Assembly: GCA_964036315.1 (NCBI GenBank) | Contig: OZ038488.1 | Span: forward strand, 66,020,642 to 66,084,641 | DNA length: 64,000 nucleotides | Source of the DNA: Acanthosepion esculentum | Lineage: Eukaryota > Mollusca > Cephalopoda > Sepiida > Sepiidae | Direction: 5' to 3' | Shown here: piece by piece, positions 42,182-54,446 of the stretch | Layout: each line of letters starts with the position of its first letter | How positions within the stretch are numbered: the stretch's first letter is position 1 | Position numbers and translations under genes: made by a program | The notes under the pieces: model-generated | Seen by the model: only the letters and a program-made list of their open reading frames with translations | Told to the model about the DNA's origin: nothing | The model's database searches: none

Positions 42182-42770
42182 AACACACACAAAAAAATAT
42201 TTCTTGTCACACAAGGTTGAATGTTTCTTGTATATGAACAATAACCACACAAATACTTCGAATAATTTCGGTAAAGGAGAGATGTGGCCTTCGTTTTAAC
42301 CCTTTTGGTCTGTTCTTAGCGCAACTACTACAATCTTCAATGTTCCCGTTCTCAGTAATAGTAATAATAGTAGTAGTACTGGTAGTAACAGGAGTAGCAG
42401 TACTTAGTTGTTAGCGGCGGTATTTCGCTTCTTCGCCCTCAGCTTCAGCAACACACAGCAGACGTTTCCCTTTCAATCTCTGACGTCTCTCCACTCAGTT
42501 CGACTGCATTCGAAGACAGACGAACCCTAAAACTCTCTTCCTCTGGTTGGCTCGCCTCTTTATTAAGAGAACCGGCCTCACGTGTCCCAGACTGGAGACA
42601 TATCTGTTTTGTACTGACATACTACCAAAGTACAACTTCACTCCTCCCAGAATAAACAATTTACTTTTTCATCGATTGGTTTCCAAGGTTCCCGACAAGA
42701 CGCTATTGTTTATCACCTCGCTATTAATTATTCTGCTGCTCTTTGTAAACTAAAAATAAATTCTAGGTCA
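41861..42770. other. GC-richer segment split by (TA)n, possibly retroelement-derived
   Basis: 41861-42060 and 42270-42620 are less AT-rich than the surroundings and are separated by TA repeats (42114-42176). On the minus strand TCTTAATAAAGAGGCGAGCC includes an AATAAA. There are TAG/TAC-rich simple stretches (42357-42400). No diagnostic coding or LTR end was established. Confidence 0.3.
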
Positions 42771-43174
42771 AAACATCCTTAATGTGAACTTCGATTCTTA
42801 TAGTGTCAAAATCCATTTCTTTGCTTAAAAGTTCCAAATTATTATTGTTCCAGTAGTTTTCTATTAGTAATCTGATATCCTTTGTACACTTACAAAAAGT
42901 TTGTATTTCGTGTTCTAAATTAACTTTCTGTAACATTTATATTTCAAAGTATTTACAGCAAATTAACATCTTGGTTATTCGAAAACGTTTCTCTTTCACT
43001 TGGTGCTTTCTGTTTTACAGCATATCCTCCTTTATTATCATTATTATTATTTTAGGGGTGATATAGGCCCTGCCACACGATAGTGGTGTAGTATGAAAAT
43101 AAAGATGCTGCTTGAATTCGCCCACACCCAACTCCTCCGCAGAAATATTTAAAAGTTTTTAAAAAAAAAAATGC

Positions 43175-43362
43175 GTTAGTGGGTCATTTGATAAAAATAA
43201 ATCGCCTGAGGTTATTGTAAGGTTGAAACCAAGGTCGCGGGTTCAACTGACCTAATTTTTAAAGTTAAAAGCTCTACATGTTATTTTTTACTTTTGTTTT
43301 TTTACACGTTTATTGGGCACTTTTTAAAACTACTGTTTCTTGGTCTTATTCAACCTTTTATG

Positions 43363-43366
<4 letters not shown>
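43175..43366 (+). mobile_element. SINE-like repeat ending at (TA)n
   Basis: AAATCGCCTGAGGTTATTGT, AAGGTTGAAACCAAGGTCGC and GGGTTCAACTGACC (B-box-like) are followed by AAGTTAAAAGCTCTACATG and CACTTTTTAAAACTACTGTT. The second half recurs at 59320-59460, which also stops at a TA tract. Confidence 0.6.

Positions 43367-43420
<54 letters not shown>
43367..43420. repeat. (TA)n microsatellite
   Basis: About 54 bases of TA. Confidence 0.95.
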
Positions 43421-43422
<2 letters not shown>

Positions 43423-43454
43423 TCAAAGATAATTTCTTTTTACCTCTTGTGGGT

Positions 43455-43612
43455 CCGTACACGCATGCTGGCGGGCCACCGATGGCAACGCCAGCTGTCC
43501 TCTGGTAGCAGGCCACCGGTGGACCTCTAGCAGTCCGCCAGTGGTAACATTTTCGTCGAGAGGAACACGCCGGCGATCCGACAGCTGGCCACCAGCGATA
43601 AACACTAGTGGC
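43455..43612. mobile_element. GC-rich foldback MITE, second copy
   Basis: CACGCATGCTGGCGGGCCAC, GGCAACGCCAGCTGTCC and CAGTCCGCCAGTGGTAAC match reverse-complement segments of 23033-23196. The terminal repeats are more decayed than in that copy. Confidence 0.7.
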
Positions 43613-43678
43613 AAAAAAGTATTCATGGTAAAAGTGTTCGTCTGTCTTTTCAACTCAGATATAGAATGGAATTCACAT

Positions 43679-45879
<2,201 letters not shown>

Positions 45880-46165
45880 CAGTCAGTTATGTGTCATGCG
45901 GGATGCACGCGTAGGCGATTATGTATCTTTCGATACATGACTGACGAGGCTGATTTCTTCCGCAGTAGGTTGCCATTTCTTTCTGCGGTAGACCAGTTGC
46001 CATCCAAGGCTATAGAACCCGGTCTGTCCTGCTATTTACTCATAGCTGGGGAAGGAAGAAGAGGATTCATACCTTTCCAAAAGGTGTTAGCTCGTAAGTG
46101 AATGTAATGTAATGGATTCGACTGGAATTCGGACTCGGCTCTCTGATTCCTCAACCAGAGCCGTA
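45880..46165 (-). mobile_element. tRNA-headed Ceph-SINE-like element
   Basis: On the minus strand the B-box-like CGAGTCCGAATTCCAGTCG is followed by ACATTCACTTACGAGCTAAC, TTGGAAAGGTATGAATCC and CATGTATCGAAAGATACATA, parallel to the SINE at 3816-4090. This is the longest of the three close copies. Confidence 0.78.
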
Positions 46166-46764
46166 GTAGCCACAAAATAATCATTTTGGAGTGTTAATGG
46201 TTATATTTTTCGTGGTGGCACTGCTAATTGTTATGGCGGTGATTGTGTATGTAGTGGTGTAGTGTTGGTAAAAGTGCTGGTAGTGTTATTAATTCCTATT
46301 GTTGATTATGTTTTGGTGGTTTTAGTGTTACGGCATTTTAGTGTTCAACCATTTTTACAGTAAGTTCATTCCCGTTTGTGTTCATTTTTTGTTGTTGGCA
46401 TTATCTGTTTTGTTTAAACTCTGATAGTAGATAGTTGTTTTCGTGTCTACATTTTCATATTATTTCCGATCTTTGGATTAGTAATGTATTTTGTTGTGTG
46501 TGAGTGATTATTGACACTTTTTCTTGCAGGCTAGGTAGGCATTTCCTTGATATGTTATTGTATGCAGGTGCGGTTTTCATAATTTCTCAATTTATTATTG
46601 GCGTGATGTTTTTTTCTTTTAGATGCAATATGTATGTGGATAGAGTGGTGCTGCTGGAGTATTTTCTGTTGGAAAATGAGAGGTCGTGTGTGTATTTTCT
46701 TTGTTTAAATGTTCCTTCTGTGGCGGCACTGTAGTGCATTGTAGTGTTGCTTGCGTTGTCCTAT

Positions 46765-46768
<4 letters not shown>
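46166..46768. other. No gene recognised
   Basis: G/T-rich sequence with TGGTGGT-like stretches. The frame 46504-46734 has no recognised motif. Confidence 0.35.
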
Positions 46769-46848
<80 letters not shown>

Positions 46849-46935
46849 AATGAATGTATAATATAAATATGCATATAATATATATTATATATATAATATA
46901 TATAAATAATATATATATATAAATATATATATATA

Positions 46936-47014
<79 letters not shown>
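46769..47014. repeat. Long (TA)n tract with palindromic AT centre
   Basis: TA repeats flank an AT-only segment with TATAATATATATTATATA-like palindromes, about 245 bases in all. Confidence 0.95.
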
Positions 47015-47018
<4 letters not shown>

Positions 47019-47269
47019 TTCGCAAAATAAGATATATTCCCTGCTTGAAATTTTTTAAATAAAAATTTTAAATGAACGTTTCATTCATAAATTGCTTGCA
47101 AACTTGAAAGAAAACATTTGTATTTATTCAAATAGCTGAACATTAGAATTTTAGCCAATTTTAAACAAATGAAACATGGTGAAACTGAATAGGTGTTGAC
47201 AGAAATAAATGTATTTGCATAAATGAAAAACGTAATGGTGAACAAAATTGAAATCAAAATGAAGTTTTT

Positions 47270-47655
47270 TCTTAAATAATTCTTACTGTAATGCAGCAAG
47301 ATAAACTAAATAAATTCCTTCCATTTCCAACTCTTGAACAGGCAACATAAAACTGACCATGAGAAAAGCAGGGTTGCAAAAGGTGAATCCAGTAACTTTC
47401 ATTGATTGACCTTGTGATTTATTAATAGTCAACATACTCTGACTGGGAATTGCAATCATTTAAAATCAAAAGGCATATATGTTAGAATCAATGAAATTCT
47501 TGGAATCAGTAGTCTCTCCTTTCTCTTGACCAGTTATAATAAGAGCTTCAATATGTGAAGTAACATTTTTTTCACAATAAGACGTGTACGGTTACATAAC
47601 TTTGGAGGATCAAGTTTTCTTAGTAACATTAATGGTACTTTAGCATTCTGCTACC
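47270..47655 (-). pseudogene. Helitron helicase (Pif1-like) C-terminal fragment
   Basis: The minus strand reads VPLMLLRKLDPPKLCNRTRL, EALIITGQEKGE, then IAIPSQSMLTINKSQGQSMK and VTGFTFCNPAF, the C-terminal helicase block of eukaryotic Helitrons (LLRN..P..LCNGTRL ... TINKSQGQ(S/T)). Frameshifts and a stop lie between blocks. Residues upstream of VPLMLLR are found 3 kb away at 50707-51115, which suggests an insertion in between. Confidence 0.78.
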
Positions 47656-47942
47656 ACTTGCTTTCGACTAAAAATTTTGTGGAGAAAGAGGATCACAGAG
47701 CCTTGATATTTCTCTGACTTCTGATTGGTCAATTAATGCTAATATCATGCTTTCGTCTACGTCCGTACGGTTAAAATTAATTTACCGCCAAAAATCTGTT
47801 TATATGTTTCTAGCCTATCACGTGACATCAACATAAATATTTAGCGACATTTTCAACTCTTTCTCTTTCCTCTGCTTTTCTCAGAACCACAACAATGTAG
47901 TTCAGTGAAAAGCCCACGTCTGTCCCATATGGGAAGACGCTA

Positions 47943-48009
<67 letters not shown>

Positions 48010-48226
48010 AGCTTTGCGGCATCAAACAATTCGCCAAACAAATTGACCCCGTTCAAATCTTTGAAGTTTCCAAGTGGGATTTACTAACATAATCCCAAAC
48101 TTCGAATTTACTCATCACCAACAAACTACGATTCAATTTTAACATCTACGATTTTTATCGAGACAAGAATTCTACTCAAAGAACATACAGGTTGCCAAAC
48201 AAACATTTTTTTGTAAGACTTTTATC
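47656..48226. other. Unassigned sequence including (AC)n
   Basis: An AC tract at 47944-48006 separates Helitron-side sequence from the leader of the gypsy element. No 5' LTR matching 49773-50090 is present here. Confidence 0.5.
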
Positions 48227-48667
48227 ATGGAGGATTTTAAAAATATTTTAGTAGAACTTGTAAAATACCAAAATGAACAGCAATTACAACTCCAGGAAAG
48301 AATGGAAGAAAAATGGCAAAAACAATTACTACAAACACAGGAACTAATATTAAAGGTAGCGGGTAACAAACAACAAAATATCGAAAAAGAGGCGACTTTT
48401 TCCCAAGACAAAGTGTTGAATATGATAGAAACATTCAATTACTCCCTAGAAGAGGATAAAAATTTCGGGGATTATTTCAGACGTTATGAAGACATCTACA
48501 ACATCGATTGTCAAAACTGGACAGAAGCGAAGAAGCTACGTCTGTTGCTCAGAAAATTAGGAACTGAGGAATACACAAAATTTGTGGATTACATTTTGCC
48601 AAAAAAGACGAACGAATTAACGTTTGACGAAGCAGTTACATATCTTACAGAGCTTCTCAATCTGTGA
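48227..48667 (+). pseudogene. Ty3/gypsy gag N-terminal fragment
   Basis: From ATG 48227, 146 codons encode a Gln/Glu-rich coiled-coil start (KYQNEQQLQLQERMEEKWQK) and a capsid-like region (FNYSLEEDKNFGDYFRRYED, LRLLLRKLGTEEYTKFVDYI, LTFDEAVTYLTELLNL). The frame stops at 48667, and within a few bases integrase sequence begins in another frame, so capsid C-terminus, nucleocapsid, protease, RT and RNase H are all missing. This is an internal deletion derivative. Confidence 0.75.
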
Positions 48668-49667
48668 CTACATATTATTGTATAACGAGAGAGTGGTAAT
48701 ACCGAAGTCGCTACGAAGGCGAATCTTGAAAGATTTTCATTTAGGACATCCGAGAAAAAACCGGATGAAGGCACTTATGAAAAGTTTTGTCTACTGGCCT
48801 AACATGGACGGTGATATTACGCAAATGGTGGAAAGTTGTAAAGGCTGCTGTGGCGAAAGCACCACCCTCTATACAAAAGCCATGGCCTAAAGTTGACAGA
48901 CTTGACCGTGGTCCAGAATCGACGTGGATTACGCAGGACCCATAGAGGGTTACTACTACTTAATAACAGTAGATAGTTTCAGTAAATGGCCTGAGGTTTC
49001 CAGATTCAATCACCCGACGACAGAAAATACCATAAACTGTATACACGAATTATTCGCCAGATTCGGTGTCGTGGATTGCTTGGTAACTGATAACGGTACA
49101 CAATTTACCTCCAGTGACTTTAAAGAATTTTGTGAGACATACCAAGTAAAGCATATCAAGATAGCTCCGTACCACCCGAGGTTGAACGGACAAGCCGAAA
49201 GATTCGTAGACACACTAAAAAGAGCTTTAAAAAAAGCCGAAGATGTACCGACGGAAAAAGCGATACAGCAGTTCCTCCAAGTATACAGAATAACACCTAA
49301 TGGGAACACACTATCTGGTCTTTAACCAGCGGAATTAATGTTTGCCCGGAGAATACGGTCTGTGTTTGATAAATTATTGCCAAACAAGAACAAAAACCAG
49401 TATACACCTATTGTACCAAAGAGATCATTTAAACCAGGAGAACGAGTTTACTTTAGGATGCTCAGAAACAATACGTCTTACTGGGAGCCTGGCACAATAA
49501 TTAACAGACTGGGAAATGTGATGTACACAGTACAAGGTGAAAAGTTTATCCATAGAAGACATATTGACCAAATACAAAAAAGACGGGTTGAGGAGCCAAG
49601 CTCGTCACCCGCAGAAAATGACTCGATGGATGCAATCTTTGAAGCTTTTGAGATTCAAAGACCATAG
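48660..49667 (+). pseudogene. Ty3/gypsy integrase, broken
   Basis: Three frames give a nearly whole integrase. First is the zinc-binding part (LHGHP-type DFHLGHPRKNRM ... ESCKGC). Then the core: VDYAGPIEGYYYLITVDSFS, LVTDNGTQFTSSDFKEF, APYHPRLNGQAERFVDTLKR, with the D, D-35-E catalytic set all present (35 residues counted between the second Asp and the Glu). Then the C-terminal PAELMFARRIRSVFDKLLP and FKPGERVYFRML part. Frameshifts lie near 48850 and 48915, and a TAA at 49323 interrupts. It is followed by a polypurine run and an LTR. Confidence 0.85.
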
Positions 49668-49760
49668 GAAGATACAGAATTTAGAAGGACAAACAGGAAG
49701 GGAAAATTTACTGAACCTCTGATCATCAACCATAATAGAAAAAAATACTAACTCCCTATC

Positions 49761-49772
49761 TAAGGAAGGGGG
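49761..49772 (+). promoter_or_regulatory. Polypurine tract of gypsy element
   Basis: TAAGGAAGGGGG immediately precedes the LTR start TGTTAAG, the place where plus-strand DNA synthesis is primed in LTR elements. Confidence 0.65.
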
Positions 49773-50090
49773 TGTTAAGCCCCCACCTTTTTACACAAAT
49801 GGACTCACCCGAGGTATACATATACTACTACCAGTGAATACACGGACAGTCTGTAATAGAGGAGGGTAGAACAAGAGTCACAGTAACGAGCACGTAGACT
49901 CAGTAAGGAGTCATACCGCGATACTTCAATACCAAGACTGTATATATATATTATTGCTACTAACCCGCATTCCTGGATCTACTAACCCGTATTACCAGTT
50001 TGTATTATTATGTTAATACATTTATTTTCCCCTTCCATTCCTGGCGTTTGTTATTCATTGATATCGGATTTCATCCCGGAATCCACAACA
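49773..50090 (+). mobile_element. 3' LTR of gypsy element
   Basis: 318 bp from TGTTAAGCCCCC to GGAATCCACAACA, with TGTT/AACA inverted ends, directly after a polypurine tract. TGTATATATATATTATTGC inside may serve as an AT-rich promoter. No matching 5' LTR exists in the window. Confidence 0.75.
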
Positions 50091-50706
50091 AGATTCTTAA
50101 TATTTAATGCACAATTTACTCAAAAGTTATAAGCTTTAAAATTTATCTTTTAAATACAAAATTCAACTTTTGATATCAACCAACATTTCATTTACCAATT
50201 TCGATTACAACAAACTTTCCAGGAAGAACACAACTTACTTTTTTCAAAAGATTTTACTCATTTGTTGAATCAACTTTATTCACGTAATATTTAAACTTCC
50301 ATCTTTTTATCTGTTTCATGAACAAAAAATATATATATTCAATATTCAATATTCAACAGGTAAAGGGAGACAACTCTTACCTTAATATCCAATATCAAAC
50401 TATGACAGGAATTTACGATGTAAAATATTGTTTAATCTGAACTGATTAATTCTTTGAAAATCCTTTCACTGACAGGAACACTGAACAAACTCTCTATCTG
50501 TCCTAAAAAACATCCTCATTCACATTTTGCATATATTTGTTATATAAATGCTTTATTATTGTTTTTCTAAAAAGGAATATTGTTTGTTTTATATTTTATC
50601 GTTGATGACCTTGTGCCATACCCAAATATTTGTGAAGAAGTTTTTTTTTCACGCAGCCAACACAAATAATACCTTCTGATATATACATACTTTTCCTCCG
50701 CAACAG
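50091..50706. other. No gene recognised
   Basis: AT-rich sequence between the gypsy LTR and the Helitron helicase fragment. Confidence 0.4.
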
Positions 50707-51115
50707 TACTCCTTGTTGTTATACCAACTTGTGTGATGGCATTCTTGGAAGATCCAAAAAATTCAAAAATTCAATAGGGAAGTTAACTGCTTCATCTGGA
50801 TCCACAGTTGTATCATTAGATAAGTATGTCCTTTCTTCTGTTGGGATATCTTGCAGATTCTTCTGATTGATGACCTGTACTGTTTTATTTCTGGGAGCCA
50901 AAATTTCTCTCTCACACAAGCAATCTATATTCTAGAAGTTATCTGCTATATCGGGGTATCCTTTAAAAATTAATTTCTCAATGCTCTCGACCAGAGTGCC
51001 GAAACCTTCAGGAAGGCTGATCTTTCCATCTTGATCATGTGAAATTTCTCCATTTTCAATTTTTAAAAGGAGGTCCCTAAATTCCTTTGCTGTCTCATCT
51101 CCATTGAGTTCCATT
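50707..51115 (-). pseudogene. Helitron helicase fragment, copy 1
   Basis: The minus strand encodes ELNGDETAKEFRDLLLKIEN, GEISHDQDGKISLPEGFGTL, LAPRNKTVQVINQKNLQDIP and SNDTTVDPDEAVNFPIEFLN, ending PRMPSHKLV then QQGV. This is the stretch of Helitron/Pif1 helicase just before the VPLMLLRN block. The sequence breaks at exactly that point and the next residues (PLMLLRKLDPP) are found at 47655. One stop separates the two frames near 50930. Confidence 0.8.
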
Positions 51116-51360
51116 CACATATTAGTGAGTGGCCAAAAGTGTTTTTCAATATGATCCCACAGATAAAATAAAATTTTTAGAGATAATTTGTTTCATATGG
51201 AAAATATACGAAATTTATATAAAGTAAAAATAAATTTGTTTATAATTTTCGGTTAAAAAGGTCGAAAATTTTTTAATATGTCCAAAATTGCGAGTATCTT
51301 GTTAAAAATGTAAACATTAATTTGATATCGTAAAATGTAGGAGTAATTATTTAAAACCCT
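51116..51360. other. Spacer between helicase copies
   Basis: AT-rich sequence, nothing recognised. Confidence 0.35.
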
Positions 51361-51662
51361 TTAATATTTAAGACGTGTACCATTACATAACTTTTGAGGA
51401 TCACGATTTCTTAGCAGCATTAATGGTACTCCTTGTTTTAATACCAATTTGTGTGATGGCATTCCTGGAAGATCCAAAGAATTCAAAAATTCAATAGGGA
51501 AGTTAACTGCTTCGTCTGGATCTACAGTTGTATCATTGGATAGGTATGTCCTTTCTTCTTTTGGGATATCTTGCAGAATCTTTGGACTGATGATCTGTAC
51601 TATTTCATTTCTGGGAGCCAAAATTGTTCTCTCACACAACCAATCTGTATTCTGGAAATTAT
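51361..51662 (-). pseudogene. Helitron helicase fragment, copy 2
   Basis: 92 residues CERTILAPRNEIVQIISPK, DIPKEERTYLSNDTTVDPDE, AVNFPIEFLNSLDLPGMPSH and VPLMLLRNRDPQKLCNGTRL repeat copy 1 and carry through the block where copy 1 is interrupted, thereby showing the uninterrupted order. The fragment stops shortly after TRL. Confidence 0.82.
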
Positions 51663-52699
51663 CTGTTATATTGGATTATTGTTCTCTTTTTACGACAAAG
51701 ATTTGGATTATTGTTCTCTTTTTACGACAGAGATTTGTGAAAACTTTGGCGGACTTAGAATATTTTTAAACCAAAGTTGTCATTTGAATTACAGCTCTTT
51801 GAAAGTATTTTCCCAGATAAAACACACGCCAAAAACAACAAAAAAGTTTTCGCTTGATATAAGTCCAGTAGAATATCAAGAAATAAAAAAAAGACATTAG
51901 ACATTTAACAGGTAATTGTGAATGGATTTCTAATTAAAATTAAAAGAAGAGGACAATCATTTAATAGAAGATATTTTAAGCAATGTATGCAAATTAGTCA
52001 TTAGCTTATTTGTGTTAAGACTTTTAAAAAATAAATAAATTAAAAAGGAAGCATGTTAATATTTTCTTTCGAGGCGGCGGATATGTTTGTGTATGAAATA
52101 TTGTTGTCTTATTTACTTGTTCTACTTACTTAGAAAAGTCCATTTTGGTAGAATGTAGTTTGTTGAATTTCCACACCGTAAGGCGTAACTTCTTTTAAAA
52201 AAGCAGCTAATTATGGATGCTACATATATAAACTGATAAACGTTTACCTTAGAAAAATAAGCTGATAATTTTTCTATGAATTTTTTAAAAAAATGGGATT
52301 AATGTTCACTATTTATGAAATGTTGAAGGGGCTGTAGACGTTCAATATATTCGTTCAAAGAATATGACTGTAAAGACAAAAGAAATTAATTGGTTGGGTG
52401 TGTGGGGGGGAAGGCTTGTTATAGTTAAGGAAAGTTTTACAAATAGATGCCAACTTGTTGAAGGCCAAGTAAAATGCAAATTTCAAACACTTTTCTGCAC
52501 TATATAAGACGATATTCCTAAAAAGAACTATTTTTTATATGAAAATCAAAACAATGCTCGAATAAAAGAACAGTAATGAAGGACAGTTAATTGATGAAAT
52601 ATACTTTTTAAAAATCATTATGCAATTTAGTAAAACCTGAAAAGTGATATCGCCTAGAAGTAGATACTATATAATATAGATAATGAGCTTTTAATGTGT
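51663..52699. other. No gene recognised
   Basis: A near-exact direct repeat TTGGATTATTGTTCTCTTTT, TACGACA.AGATTTG occurs twice (51671 and 51704). Otherwise AT-rich. Confidence 0.4.
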
Positions 52700-53685
52700 G
52701 CGCTTTTAATGCATACGCGTGTGACAATATGTCGCCCCCGTATTCTGGGGTGAAACGAATGGTGTTTCTTACGCTGCTGGCCACGGCCCGAATTGTGATT
52801 TGGACGACGTGACAGGGGGGAGTCTTGCGAGGCAACCGTCTTTCTCGTCAGGATCTGATCCGATTTTTGAGTATCAGCTCAAGATGAAGATTAGAACTGA
52901 TAGAAAACGCCTGCATTCGACAGTCTTTAGCAAAAGGTGGGTGACTGAGGCGAGCTTGGTTCGTTTGAACGGGCTAGCCTTGATTTTCTCTTTTAGGTCA
53001 ACCTACATCACATCGGGGTGGTTTCCTGTGGAATCCTCCCCTTGGTTAGGTTAGACAAGCTTTGTGTACCTAGTTAATGTTAGTAAATGTTGTTCCTGGC
53101 CTGCTCCCGGCTGCATCTTTGGTTATGATCCAAGTTGAGATTCCCAACCTCCCCAGTTTGTTTTGGTTCCCCCTTTTCATTTCGACTGGGCCAGCTTTTA
53201 TATTTCCCATATCCGTATCTATATTTTCGCCTTTCCCACTCCCTTAGTGAGAGAGCCTCTTGATTTTGTCTAATGGGCAGATTAAGCGGCCTCTCCCTTT
53301 TTTGAGAGTCGGACGGGCCCTATTAACATCAGTTATGTTTAATTTATTTTGTGTTGTTATTTAGTTTGATTATTGGGTCCACCCCCTCCCTCTCATATTT
53401 AGAATTGTACATATGTATTTTTATCCTTTAATTTAATATCATGGGGTGCGTTTTCTGTACCCCCCCCCCCCGAGAGGATGTGGTATTATGGCATTGGTGT
53501 AGGGAGGATTGATTGGACGAGTTTTTATGATGAATGCGAAAATTGTAATGAGGGAATGGGTCGTGAGTCGGATTAGCTAGGTATAAGATAGTTAGTGATG
53601 ATCAGCCTCAATCCCCTCCTCTTTTTTGGCCTTGTGCCACAATTGTATATTTTACAATAAATATTGTGTGATTAATATAAAGTAG
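52700..53685 (+). mobile_element. Probable LINE 3' end / UTR
   Basis: A GC-richer kilobase without a good frame, containing pyrimidine-rich stretches and C-runs (53460-53472). It ends CTCTTTTTTGGCCTTGTGCC followed by ACAATTGTATATTTTACAAT. The end is followed by AT-rich unique sequence. The terminal GGCCTTGTGCCACA is identical to the tail of tRNA-headed SINEs at 2160-2285 and 21388, as expected if this is the partner LINE. No RT is present in this copy. Confidence 0.5.
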
Positions 53686-54446
53686 AAAAGTGGCCTTTTA
53701 ACCCCAACCCTCTCCATCGCACTACACTAACAATGATTATTAAATCCTGGATAAAGTTAGGTTTTGTTCCAGTTGGACTTTTTTTTTATTATTCTCTCAT
53801 TATAGATATATGTGATCTTACTTACTGAACAACCCACTATACACAAAATTATATACTAATACATTCGGATGCTTGAAGACCCGAACCCTTTTAATTTGAA
53901 AGAATAGATATATCACAAATTTACGTCACAGATAAAATTAATCACATAAAGAAAGAGACAGGAAGACTTTCCAGTTCAACCAAGTGTCGGCTTCAAAGTC
54001 ACGAACAATTAACGGGTCAGTCATAAGTCAATAGATACTACAACAGGCACTTAAAATTCTTTTTCAATTTTCAATGTGTCATTTTCTTTCTTCCGTCGTT
54101 TTCCTACAACTAGGATCGGTCACTACTGATATGAAATCAGTAATGCATGAAATCGGTCAGGTTTACTTTAAGAATATAGAAATATATTGAAAATTGTATT
54201 CGGTATTACCGGAGGAAAGATGTTAGAGATTATTAGGCATAAAAAAAACATTTCCAGCGATTTGGTTTATTGATAATTATTTTAATAATGGTTGCGATAA
54301 ATAAATTAAAAAAAAACTAATAATTTCTACTGTGAGTACAATCTTTAGTTTAAAAAGAAGGCGCTCAGAACATTTTTACATACCTAACACACGCATACAT
54401 GCGCGTGTGTGTGTGTGTTATGGATAATACTCCCGTTGGTTGCGAC
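53686..54446. other. No gene recognised
   Basis: Unassigned sequence including a small GT run (54402-54418). Confidence 0.35.

Noticed and set aside
52800..53054. 84-codon frame beginning MDDVTGGSLARQPSFSSGSD
   Set aside because: It looks protein-like at first but ends without any domain and lies in a probable LINE 3' region; no family recognised.
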